From assembly GCF_029360705.1 (NCBI RefSeq), contig NZ_JARKMX010000014.1, forward strand, positions 310,001 to 374,000: a DNA stretch of 64,000 bases, in the 5' to 3' direction. Below are positions 44,706 through 52,838 of this stretch, in pieces (position 1 is the stretch's first letter; every line of letters begins with the position of its first letter). The notes beneath the pieces were generated by a model, which was not told the DNA's origin, did no database searches, and saw only the letters and a program-made list of their open reading frames with translations. A program made the translations under genes and the position numbers. The DNA is from Paraflavitalea pollutisoli. GTDB lineage: Bacteria > Bacteroidota > Bacteroidia > Chitinophagales > Chitinophagaceae.

Positions 44706-44768
44706 AGGCAATACGGGCAAAGGTTACGAGGCAGGAATAGGCAACGAGGCAAATAGGCAACGGAGGCA
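44706..44768 (+). repeat. Cluster of AGGCAA-like units
   Basis: AGGCA(A) begins at 44706, 44729, 44739, 44747, 44755 and 44764, with a variant GGGCAA at 44715. The last part is an imperfect direct repeat: ATAGGCAACGAGGCAA (44737-44752) followed by ATAGGCAACGGAGGCAT (44753-44769). Units are 8-10 bases apart in the dense part. The same hexamer, on the other strand, makes up the 11-base repeats at 568-611. Confidence 0.5.
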
Positions 44769-44836
44769 TCGAGTGAAATACACTGTACAAGACGCATGCG
44801 CCACCAAAATGATAAATGAGATTTTGACAAATAACA

Positions 44837-44861
44837 AAGGCTCCGGTTATGCCGGAGCCTT
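44837..44861 (-). terminator. Intrinsic terminator of hppD
   Basis: AAGGCTCCGG and CCGGAGCCTT pair perfectly over 10 bases around TTATG; on the minus strand a T-rich stretch (TTTGTTATTTG) follows. It lies 32 bases beyond the hppD stop. Confidence 0.85.
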
Positions 44862-44892
44862 GTTGTTGTAAGGTATATTGCAATTGGCTAAA

Positions 44893-46023
44893 TTACAGGT
44901 TACCTCTCAGCTCCTGCTCGCGCTCAATGGCTTCGAACAGTGCTTTGAAATTACCCTTGCCGAAGCTCTTGGCGCCCTTGCGTTGGATAATCTCAAAAAA
45001 CAAGGTGGGCCTGTCTTCAACGGGTTTGGTGAATATCTGCAACAGGTAGCCCTCATCGTCACGATCCACAAGGATGCCCAGCTCTTTTAGCGGTGTTACA
45101 TCTTCATCGATTTTGCCTACGCGATCCTGCAATTCGTCATAATATGAGGTGGGCACCTGCAGAAACTCTACCCCGCGGTCACGCAGCGCCGTCACGGTTT
45201 CAACAATATTGCTGGTAGCCAGCGCAACGTGCTGACAACCTTCTCCATTATAAAAATCGAGGTACTCTTCTACCTGCGACTTCTTCTTCCCTTCTGCCGG
45301 TTCATTGATCGGAAATTTTACAAATCCGTTTCCATTACTCATCACTTTACTCATCAGGGCCGAGTATTCGGTAGAGATATCGTTGTCGTCAAAGCTGAGG
45401 ATATTGCGGAAGCCCATGACCTCTTCGTAGAAGTTTACCCATTTGTTCATTTGATTCCAGCCTACATTGCCCACGGAATGGTCTACGTACAGTAATCCCG
45501 TTGGTGTGGGATTGTAGTGGGAGGTCCAGGCACGATAACCCGGCATGAAGGCACCCCGGTAGTTCTTGCGCTCGATGAACAGGTGAACGGTTTCACCATA
45601 GGTGTAAATGCCACTCATGATCAACTCTCCATCAGCATCCTGGAGAAGTTTGGGTTCCATAAAGCTGCGGGCACCTCTTTGGGTGGTCTCTTCCCAGGCA
45701 CTGCGGGCATCCTCCACGCGCAAGGCCAGCATTTTCACCCCGTCGCCATGTTTGTACACGTGGTCGGCGATCTCGTTGTTGGCGCGCAAGGGCGTGGTAA
45801 ACACGAAAGTCAGTTTCTCCTGGCGAACTGCATAGCTCGCCCGGTCCTTCACACCCGTCTCGGGACCTGCGTAGGCCAATGACTGAAAACCGAAAGCTGT
45901 TTTGTAAAAATGAGCCGCCTGCTTAGCATTGCCCACATAGAATTCAACGTAATCGGTGCCTTGCAGGGGCAGGAAATCGTTTTGCGTATGAACGGTCGCA
46001 GCCGTTGCCAATTGAGTAGGCAT
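44893..46023 (-). CDS. hppD: 4-hydroxyphenylpyruvate dioxygenase
   Basis: The 376-residue protein has two vicinal-oxygen-chelate domains. Iron ligands are the His of YVDHSVGNVG, the His of GCQHVALAT and the Glu of LFFEIIQRKG; the C-terminal helix with FGKGNFKALFEAIEREQ is the lid that closes the active site. It turns 4-hydroxyphenylpyruvate into homogentisate in tyrosine breakdown. Length is standard. Other genes of the pathway are not next to it. A promoter and a 30-codon ORF lie upstream on the same strand. Confidence 0.97.
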   Translation of the reverse strand: MPTQLATAATVHTQNDFLPLQGTDYVEFYVGNAKQAAHFYKTAFGFQSLAYAGPETGVKDRASYAVRQEKLTFVFTTPLRANNEIADHVYKHGDGVKMLALRVEDARSAWEETTQRGARSFMEPKLLQDADGELIMSGIYTYGETVHLFIERKNYRGAFMPGYRAWTSHYNPTPTGLLYVDHSVGNVGWNQMNKWVNFYEEVMGFRNILSFDDNDISTEYSALMSKVMSNGNGFVKFPINEPAEGKKKSQVEEYLDFYNGEGCQHVALATSNIVETVTALRDRGVEFLQVPTSYYDELQDRVGKIDEDVTPLKELGILVDRDDEGYLLQIFTKPVEDRPTLFFEIIQRKGAKSFGKGNFKALFEAIEREQELRGNL

Positions 46024-46092
46024 ATATAGACGTATTTAAAAGGTCAGTGAATAGATAACCGTAGCAAATAGTAATTCCGTAAAGCAGGTTGT

Positions 46093-46108
46093 GCAGCCAA
46101 GGGGCTGC
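46093..46108 (-). repeat. Hairpin between the leader ORF and hppD
   Basis: GCAGCC and GGCTGC pair around four bases, seven bases after the stop of the 30-codon ORF and about 70 bases before the hppD start. No T run follows. It may be part of a leader control element. Confidence 0.4.
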
Positions 46109-46114
46109 CGGGGT

Positions 46115-46207
46115 TTAGTGGAGGGAATCCATGGCCAACGCTTCCATGAGCAGGCTGTACCCTACTCTTTTGTCGTTGAATATTTTATGGTCGTAATCAG
46201 GACGCAT
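46115..46207 (-). CDS. Possible 30-residue leader peptide upstream of hppD
   Basis: An ATG at 46207 opens 30 codons ending TAA, with product beginning MRPDYDHKIFNDKRVGY and ending MDSLH. It lies just 6 bases downstream of a perfect TAnnTTTG element, on the same strand as hppD and 91 bases before it, so the peptide would start at or near the first base of the message. It includes two Tyr and one Phe, which fits an attenuation-type leader for a tyrosine-catabolism gene, but this enrichment is small. It may instead be an unused frame in a 5' leader. I do not recognise the sequence. Confidence 0.4.
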   Translation of the reverse strand: MRPDYDHKIFNDKRVGYSLLMEALAMDSLH

Positions 46208-46213
46208 GCAGCA

Positions 46214-46221
46214 CAAAGATA
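46214..46221 (-). promoter_or_regulatory. -7 promoter element for hppD
   Basis: On the minus strand TATCTTTG matches TAnnTTTG exactly; the -33 position reads TGGT within TTGGTGG, a poor fit. The hppD leader would be about 180 bases long. Confidence 0.55.
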
Positions 46222-46602
46222 ATTTTTTTTGGTTTCCACCACCAACTTCCGCCAGCTTGTTTTTAGTTCATAACTCCCTATTAATCAAACTTCTTATCCA
46301 GTTATGGCGGGAATATTTCATGCCTGCCACCCGATCGCTGTGGCCCAGGTGCCCAACAGCGCCTGGCCACACCCCCCTTTACCAGGCGTTCGACTATCTT
46401 GTTTAAAATCAGGCATCTTTTCGGCTTGCCATCTGGCCATAATGCGTATTTTAGGTTCCTGATCGACCGGCTATCGACAGCCGCCTGCTCCTCCTACGAT
46501 CTTACTGCCCACTGATTCATTCTAAGCTCCATCCATCGTTCCGAACGAATGTTCGGGACCCGTTTGCCCTAACACTATTTCAACCACCAAATCAGCTCAT
46601 CT
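46222..46602. other. Divergent intergenic region before aqpZ
   Basis: No gene is seen in these 381 bases. There is a CCGAAC-GAAT-GTTCGG inverted repeat (46541-46556) 46 bases before the aquaporin ATG that could be an operator, and a CCAGGTG/CGCCTGG hairpin near 46346-46366. Confidence 0.45.
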
Positions 46603-47301
46603 ATGAACGCCTCTTTGTCTCAGAAATGCATGGCAGAATTCTTCGGCACTTTTGTATTGGTATTTATCGGAACGGGGGCCGCCGTGCTGGCGGGTACACA
46701 CGTCGGGTTTCTCGGTATCGCCTTTGCCTTCGGCTTATCGGTGCTGACCATGGCCTATGCCATCGGCCATATTTCCGGTTGTCACCTCAACCCGGCGATC
46801 ACCATTTCCATGCTCGCCACGGGTAAGATCCCGTCTAAAGATGCCCTGGGGTATATCATTGCCCAGATTGCGGGCGCTATCGTAGGGTCGGCCCTGCTCT
46901 GGCTCATCGCGTCTGGCAAAGCCGACTACACCATCGCTGCCAATGGCCTGGGCCAGGATGGCGTGGAAGCGGGTTCTCCCGACCACTACTCCCTCACCAG
47001 CGGCCTGGTGGCGGAGATCGCCCTCACGGCCATCTTTCTGCTGGTGGTTCACGGCACCACCAGTAAAAACAACAGCAACACGGCCCACGCGGGTATTGCC
47101 ATCGGCCTGGCGCTGACGATGATCCACATCGTGGGCATCCCGGTCACCGGTGTATCGGTCAATCCGGCCCGTAGTATCGGTCCGGCCATCTTTGTGGGCG
47201 GAGCTGCCATCAGCCATCTTTGGGTGTTTATTGTGGGACCGATTATCGGTGGTTTGATCGGTGGCGGCATCTGGAAATTGGTGGATAGTTTCCGGCCATA
47301 G
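46603..47301 (+). CDS. aqpZ: Aquaporin Z
   Basis: The 232-residue protein has six membrane helices and both NPA boxes (HLNPAITIS and VSVNPARSIGPAIF). The selectivity-filter Arg directly follows the second NPA, and the His in MIHIVGIPVTG is at the aquaporin-type position, so it should pass water rather than glycerol. An insertion of about 20 residues between helices 3 and 4 (GLGQDGVEAGSPDHYS) is as in AqpZ. It ends 42 bases before purK on the same strand. Confidence 0.95.
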   Translation: MNASLSQKCMAEFFGTFVLVFIGTGAAVLAGTHVGFLGIAFAFGLSVLTMAYAIGHISGCHLNPAITISMLATGKIPSKDALGYIIAQIAGAIVGSALLWLIASGKADYTIAANGLGQDGVEAGSPDHYSLTSGLVAEIALTAIFLLVVHGTTSKNNSNTAHAGIAIGLALTMIHIVGIPVTGVSVNPARSIGPAIFVGGAAISHLWVFIVGPIIGGLIGGGIWKLVDSFRP

Positions 47302-47318
47302 GGCAAGTTGCTTTCCCT

Positions 47319-47326
47319 TATTTTTG
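47319..47326 (+). promoter_or_regulatory. -7 promoter element for purK
   Basis: TATTTTTG, exact TAnnTTTG, lies 17 bases before the purK ATG at 47344. There is no clear -33 box. Confidence 0.5.
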
Positions 47327-47343
47327 CGCCTCAACCTACAGGC

Positions 47344-48465
47344 ATGCAAAAAGTTGGTATTCTCGGCGGCGGACAATTAGGACGAATGTTATTACAGTCT
47401 GCTGCCAACTATCCCGTTGAGACCTATGTCATGGAAAATGATCCCGCCTGCCCTGCGGCGCATTTGTGCCATCACTTCGTAAAAGGTGATATTCGGAACT
47501 TTGATGATGTGTACAATTTTGGTAAAGGACTGGATGCCATTACCATTGAAATTGAGGCCGTTAACGAAGAGGCGCTGGAAAAACTGGAAAAGGAAGGCGT
47601 AAAGGTTTATCCCAAACCGTCCGCGCTCCGGACCATCAAGAACAAAATTCTCCAAAAACAATTCTATAAGGATCACCAAATCCCTACCTCTCCTTTTGTC
47701 ATTACCCAGAACAAAGCAGAACTGCGTCAGCAAACCGCCTTTTTGCCGGCGGTACACAAGATTGGTCTGGGCGGTTACGATGGCCGTGGCGTACAGGTGA
47801 TCAAAACCGCCGATGCCATCGACAGTGGGTTCGACGCCCCCTCTGTACTGGAAAAAATGGTGCCCATTCACAAAGAGATCGCCCAGATCGTAGCCATCAA
47901 CGAAAAAGGTGAGACGGCGCTGTATCCCCCGGTGGATATGGTCATGGACCAGCACCTCAACCTGCTCGACTACCAGATCAGTCCGGCCGATATTCCCGAT
48001 AAGACCTTGTGGAAGGTAGAAGCCATTGCCCTGGCGGTGGTAAAAGGGCTCAAGAGCCCCGGCCTATTTGCCGTGGAGCTTTTTGTAGACCGCAATGGTG
48101 ACGTTCTCGTTAATGAAACTGCGCCCCGCGTTCATAACAGTGGCCATCACACCATCGAAGCCAACTACAGTTCACAGTTTGATATGCTGTGGCGGGTGAT
48201 CCTGGGTTATCCCCTCGGTAATGCCGATCATATCTTACCCGCTGCCATCGTCAATGTGCTGGGGGCGGAAGGTTATAGCGGAGATGTTAAATACGACGGG
48301 CTGGATGAGGTTCTGCAGATGGACAATGTGTTTGTTCACATCTACGGGAAAAAACAAACCAAACCCGGCCGCAAGATGGGGCATATAACCATCGTCAGTA
48401 AAGATAAACACGACCTGACCTATAAAGCTCATCGCATTAAAAACGCGTTAAAAGTGATTAGTTAA
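47344..48465 (+). CDS. purK: N5-carboxyaminoimidazole ribonucleotide synthase
   Basis: Start at 47344 places the MQKVGILGGGQLGRML phosphate-binding loop at the N-terminus, as in all PurK; the open frame upstream to 47308 lies over the promoter. The 373-residue protein is an ATP-grasp enzyme, with KIGLGGYDGRGVQVI and VNETAPRVHNSGHHTIEA marking the ATP-grasp and active site. It carboxylates AIR to N5-CAIR, which PurE then rearranges. purE lies 5.8 kb downstream on the same strand, after the efflux operon. Confidence 0.95.
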   Translation: MQKVGILGGGQLGRMLLQSAANYPVETYVMENDPACPAAHLCHHFVKGDIRNFDDVYNFGKGLDAITIEIEAVNEEALEKLEKEGVKVYPKPSALRTIKNKILQKQFYKDHQIPTSPFVITQNKAELRQQTAFLPAVHKIGLGGYDGRGVQVIKTADAIDSGFDAPSVLEKMVPIHKEIAQIVAINEKGETALYPPVDMVMDQHLNLLDYQISPADIPDKTLWKVEAIALAVVKGLKSPGLFAVELFVDRNGDVLVNETAPRVHNSGHHTIEANYSSQFDMLWRVILGYPLGNADHILPAAIVNVLGAEGYSGDVKYDGLDEVLQMDNVFVHIYGKKQTKPGRKMGHITIVSKDKHDLTYKAHRIKNALKVIS

Positions 48466-48640
48466 GCTTGTTATGGCTACCACTCATACCCAATTTAACA
48501 TAGAAGCATTGGTAAAACAGTAACTTAGCCGCGCACCAAATTAACCCAGGAGCCCTAAGCACATGAGACGTAGCATGCCCACTTTTCGCCGTATTACGAT
48601 GCGACGTGTTGATCGGTCATTGTATGCCAAACAAAGAAAC

Positions 48641-49693
48641 ATGAAAGGTAAAAGCCGGTTAGCCGTATTGTTATTATTTGTATGCACGATTGCCTGCAAG
48701 GATGAAAAGAAACCTGCGAATGCACCTGCTCCGGGTGCCGGCAAAGGTAATGCGACCCTGCAGGTAGAAGCCTTTATCGTAAAGACCCAGTCACTTGGCG
48801 AACAGCTCGAAGTACCGGGCACACTGATGCCCTTCGAGCAAACAGAGATCCGTCCTGAAATCAGCGGCCGTGTAGTAAAACTCAATATACCCGAAGGTAG
48901 TTTCGTGAAGAGAGGCACTGTACTCGTCAAACTCTTCGACGAAGACCTGCAGGCACAACTCAAAAAGTTGCAGGTACAATTGCAGATCAATGCCAAGACT
49001 GCTGAACGGCAAAAAGAACTGCTCACCATCGGTGGTATCAGTCAGCAGGAATACGACCTGAGCGAACTGGCTGTCAGTAACCTTCGCGCCGACATCGACC
49101 TCATTCGTGTCAACATCACCAAAACAGAGATCCGCGCACCTTTCGATGGCCGTATTGGCCTCAAGAGCATTAGCGATGGAGCCTATATCTCCCCTACCAC
49201 TCTGGTTACTACCATTAGCCAGGTAGGTCAATTGAAGATGGAGTTTTCCGTGCCGGAAAAGTACAGCGACATGATGCGCAAGGGCCGTCCCGTGACCTTC
49301 TCTGTAGCTGGTAGCAATAAGACTTTCAACGCCAACGTACTGGCCACCGAATCGGTGATCGAATCCAATACCCGTACGTTACGGGTGCGTACCATCATCG
49401 CCAGCAAAGACCCGATCCTCGTACCTGGTGCCTTTGCCAAGGTAGGATTGAAACTGGACCAGGATGATCGCGCCCTTATCATCCCTACCCAGGCAGTAAT
49501 ACCCCAGGCGCGTAACAAACGGGTCTTCGTGTACGCCAACGGGGTGGCCAAATCACAGGTCGTGACCACGGGCATCCGTGACTCTTCCTTTGTACAGGTG
49601 ACCGATGGGTTGAAGCTGGGCGATACTGTCATCACAACGGGTCTGCTCGCCATTCGTCCCGACGCTAAAATCAAATTATCCAAAGTACAATAA
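48641..49693 (+). CDS. RND efflux periplasmic adaptor (membrane fusion protein)
   Basis: The ATG at 48641 gives a lipoprotein signal (LLLFVCTIAC) and 350 residues. The barrel-sandwich (lipoyl-like) halves are VPGTLMPFEQTEIRPEISGRV and AEIRAPFDGRIGLKSISDGA-like (TEIRAPFDGRIG), separated by a short alpha-hairpin; a beta-barrel and a membrane-proximal domain (QARNKRVFVYANGVAKSQVV) follow. It links the inner-membrane pump to the outer-membrane channel. It is the first gene of a three-gene pump operon. Confidence 0.93.
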   Translation: MKGKSRLAVLLLFVCTIACKDEKKPANAPAPGAGKGNATLQVEAFIVKTQSLGEQLEVPGTLMPFEQTEIRPEISGRVVKLNIPEGSFVKRGTVLVKLFDEDLQAQLKKLQVQLQINAKTAERQKELLTIGGISQQEYDLSELAVSNLRADIDLIRVNITKTEIRAPFDGRIGLKSISDGAYISPTTLVTTISQVGQLKMEFSVPEKYSDMMRKGRPVTFSVAGSNKTFNANVLATESVIESNTRTLRVRTIIASKDPILVPGAFAKVGLKLDQDDRALIIPTQAVIPQARNKRVFVYANGVAKSQVVTTGIRDSSFVQVTDGLKLGDTVITTGLLAIRPDAKIKLSKVQ

Positions 49694-49702
49694 GCGCTCG
49701 CC

Positions 49703-52700
49703 ATGAATATTTCAGAACTGAGTTTACGCCGTCCGGTATTGGCAACAGTACTGAACATCGTGATCGTGTTGTTCGGTATCATCGGGTTCACCTTCCTGGG
49801 TGTACGCGACTATCCGGCCATCGACCCGCCCAACGTGAGCGTGAGTACCTCTTATCCCGGCGCCAATGCCGAGATCGTTGAATCGCAGATCACCGAACCG
49901 CTGGAGAAAGCCATCAATGGTATCGCCGGGGTAAAGAATATCACCTCTACCAGCAGCCAGGGCACCAGCCGTATCAACGTAGAATTTGAATTGAGCATCG
50001 ACCTCGAGGCCGCTGCCAATGATGTACGCGATAAGGTATCACAAGCTTCCCGCTCCCTGCCCGATGACCTGCCGGCACCACCGGTGGTATCGAAGGCAGA
50101 TGCCAGCTCCGACGCCATCATCTCGATGACCGTACAGAGCAATACGCGCAACCAGCTCGAGATCACCGAGTATGCCAATAACGTACTGGTTGAAAGATTG
50201 CAAACCATTCCCGGGGTGAGTGCCATCCAGGTATGGGGCGAAAAACGCTGGGCCATGCGCATCTGGTTCAACCCCGCCAAACTTAGTGCTTACGGACTTA
50301 CGCCCGGCGACGTACAATCGGCCCTGGCCCGCGAAAACGTAGAGCTTCCCTCTGGTAAGATTGCCGGTAATGCTACTGAGCTATCTATCCGCACGTATGG
50401 GCGCCTGTTCACCGAAGATGATTTCAACAATGTCATCGTCAAGACCGTCAATGGCAATGAGATCCGCCTGAAGGATGTAGCAGAGGCTGTACTGGGCCCT
50501 GAAAATGAAGAGACCATTTTGAAGGAGAGTATGATCCCGATGATTGGCCTGGCCCTGGTACCGCAACCTGGCTCCAACTACGTGGCCATCTCCGAAGAGT
50601 TTTACAAACGCTTCGAGCAGCTCAAGAAGGAGATTCCCGACGATGTCAAGCTCAACATCGCCCTCGACCAGACGCGCTTTATCAAGCAATCGATATCGGA
50701 AGTAGAAGAAACCCTGATCATTGCCCTGATACTGGTGGTATTGATCATCTATCTCTTCTTCCGCGACTGGCTCATCTCGGTACGTCCGCTGATCGATATT
50801 CCGGTATCGCTGATCGGTGCGTTCTTCATCATGTACCTCAGTGGCTTTACGATCAACGTGCTGTCGCTGTTGGGTATCGTACTCGCTACCGGTCTGGTGG
50901 TGGATGACGGTATCGTGGTCACGGAAAACATCTTCAAGAAGATGGAGCAGGGTATGGATAAATACCGCGCTGCCAAAGAAGGTTCCAAAGAAATTTACTT
51001 TGCCGTTATCGCTACGTCGATCACCCTCGCAGTTATCTTTTTACCCATCATTTTCCTCCAGGGCTTTACCGGCCGTTTGTTTCGCGAGTTTGGAATCGTG
51101 GTAGCAGGCGCGGTATTGATCTCGGCCCTGGTATCACTGACACTGACACCGGTACTGAACGTCAAGCTGACCCGCAAGGTGCACAAGCATGGCTGGTTCT
51201 ACAATAAAACAGAACCCTTCTTCCAGGCTATGGAAAATGGTTACTTCAATTCTCTGAAGCGTTTCATGCGGGTACGCTGGATTGCCTGGTTGTTGATATT
51301 AGGTTGTTTTGCGATCATACTGTTGATCGGTAGCGGCCTTAAATCGGAATTGGCGCCGATGGAAGACCGCAGTCAGTTCCGCCTGCAGGTCTCTGCTCCG
51401 GAGGGCACCTCCTACGATGCGATGGATGCGTATATCGACCGACTCTCGCAGTTCATGCTCGACTCCATCAAACCGGAAGAACGTAAGATCGTACTCTCTA
51501 TCACTGCGCCTGGTTTCAGCGGTGCCGGTTCCGTCAACTCCGGCAACGTGCGGGTAACACTGGTGGATCCCCAAGACCGTACCCGTTCGCAGGAAGACAT
51601 CGTAAACATGGTCAACCGCAACCTCAACAAATTCTCCGAAGGACGTGCGATCGCGGTACAGGAGCAGACCATTTCCGTAAACCGTCGCGCCGGCCAACCG
51701 GTGCAATTCGTTATTCAGAACAACAACTTCGACAAGCTGAAGGAAGTATTGCCCAAGTTTATCGAAGAAGCCAATAAAAGCGGCGTGCTCATCAACGTCG
51801 ATGCCGACCTCAAGTTCAACAAACCGGAACTGAACATCGATATCGATCGTATCAAGGCCAGTCAACTGGGCGTTAGTATTGCCGATGTGTCGCAAACCCT
51901 GCAGCTGGCTTTGAGTAACCTGCGGCTGGGTTACTTCTACCGTGAAGGCAAACAATACCAGGTGATCGGTCAGGTAGCCCGCAACGACCGCGACGATCCT
52001 ACCGACCTGAAGAATATCTATGTGCGCAACAACCGCAACGAGATCATTTCGATGGACAACCTGGTGAGCATCCGCGAAGAGACCACCCCTCCTACCCTGT
52101 ATCACTTCAACCGGTACAAATCGGCGACACTGTCTGCCAGTCCGGCCAATGGTAAAACACTCGGAGAAGGCATCAAAGCGATGGAAGATATCGCCAGCCG
52201 TTTGCTGGATGATACCTATGCCACTTCATTGTCGGGTCCTTCCCGTGATTTCAAAGAGAGCTCCGGCAATATCGGCTTTGCGTTGATCCTGGCGATCGTG
52301 CTGATCTACCTGGTACTGGCCGCGCAATTTGAAAGCTTTATCGATCCTGCTATCATCATCCTGACGGTACCGATGGCCTTTGCCGGTGCGATCCTGTCAC
52401 TCTGGTTATTTGATCAAACCCTCAATATCTTCTCGCAGATCGGTATGATCATGCTGATCGGTCTGGTTACGAAGAACGGTATCCTGATCGTGGAGTTTGC
52501 CAACCAGAAACAATTGCAGGGACTGTCTAAGCGGGAGGCGGTAACAGAAGCGGCGCAGGCACGTCTGCGGCCCATCCTGATGACGAGCCTCGCCATGGCC
52601 CTCGGCGCGTTGCCGATCGCTATGTCGCTGGGCGCGGCGGCTACCAGCCGGATCCCCTTGGGTATCGTGATCGTAGGTGGTATCATGTTCTCGCTGATAT

Positions 52701-52825
52701 TGACCCTCTATGTGATCCCGGCTATTTACAGCTTCCTGTCGCGTAAAAAGAAAAAGAGTGAAATGGAATTGATGGATGAGGCATTTTTAAATGAAAAAAC
52801 GCAGTCCGAGGTTCACCATGCATAA
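49703..52825 (+). CDS. RND efflux pump inner-membrane transporter (HAE1/AcrB type)
   Basis: The 1040-residue protein has 12 membrane helices and two large periplasmic loops. The proton-relay Asp pair is in GLVVDDGIVVTENI on helix 4 and the conserved Lys in GLVTKNGILIVEF on helix 10. PxxxxPxVSVSTSYPGANAE near the N-terminus (PAIDPPNVSVSTSYPG) and ARLRPILMTSLAMALGALP are family signatures. It exports hydrophobic or drug-like compounds; substrate not evident. The start lies 9 bases after the adaptor stop. Confidence 0.96.
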   Translation: MNISELSLRRPVLATVLNIVIVLFGIIGFTFLGVRDYPAIDPPNVSVSTSYPGANAEIVESQITEPLEKAINGIAGVKNITSTSSQGTSRINVEFELSIDLEAAANDVRDKVSQASRSLPDDLPAPPVVSKADASSDAIISMTVQSNTRNQLEITEYANNVLVERLQTIPGVSAIQVWGEKRWAMRIWFNPAKLSAYGLTPGDVQSALARENVELPSGKIAGNATELSIRTYGRLFTEDDFNNVIVKTVNGNEIRLKDVAEAVLGPENEETILKESMIPMIGLALVPQPGSNYVAISEEFYKRFEQLKKEIPDDVKLNIALDQTRFIKQSISEVEETLIIALILVVLIIYLFFRDWLISVRPLIDIPVSLIGAFFIMYLSGFTINVLSLLGIVLATGLVVDDGIVVTENIFKKMEQGMDKYRAAKEGSKEIYFAVIATSITLAVIFLPIIFLQGFTGRLFREFGIVVAGAVLISALVSLTLTPVLNVKLTRKVHKHGWFYNKTEPFFQAMENGYFNSLKRFMRVRWIAWLLILGCFAIILLIGSGLKSELAPMEDRSQFRLQVSAPEGTSYDAMDAYIDRLSQFMLDSIKPEERKIVLSITAPGFSGAGSVNSGNVRVTLVDPQDRTRSQEDIVNMVNRNLNKFSEGRAIAVQEQTISVNRRAGQPVQFVIQNNNFDKLKEVLPKFIEEANKSGVLINVDADLKFNKPELNIDIDRIKASQLGVSIADVSQTLQLALSNLRLGYFYREGKQYQVIGQVARNDRDDPTDLKNIYVRNNRNEIISMDNLVSIREETTPPTLYHFNRYKSATLSASPANGKTLGEGIKAMEDIASRLLDDTYATSLSGPSRDFKESSGNIGFALILAIVLIYLVLAAQFESFIDPAIIILTVPMAFAGAILSLWLFDQTLNIFSQIGMIMLIGLVTKNGILIVEFANQKQLQGLSKREAVTEAAQARLRPILMTSLAMALGALPIAMSLGAAATSRIPLGIVIVGGIMFSLILTLYVIPAIYSFLSRKKKKSEMELMDEAFLNEKTQSEVHHA

Positions 52826-52838
52826 ATGCATTCTGATT

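Larger units (their letters stand above)
44528..44892. other. Intergenic region with AGGCAA repeat cluster
   Basis: This gap upstream of the transpeptidase gene holds a cluster of AGGCAA-like units (44706-44768) and the hppD terminator (44837-44861). A TGATTTTTG (minus strand, near 44620-44630) is a weak -7 candidate for the transpeptidase gene. No gene is seen. Confidence 0.55.

Noticed and set aside
46222-46406. Small plus-strand ORF in the gap before aqpZ
   Set aside because: No start signal, no similarity and composition like intergenic DNA.
48473-48523. 16-codon ORF after purK
   Set aside because: Too short to judge, no promoter or homology; noted only as possible debris.
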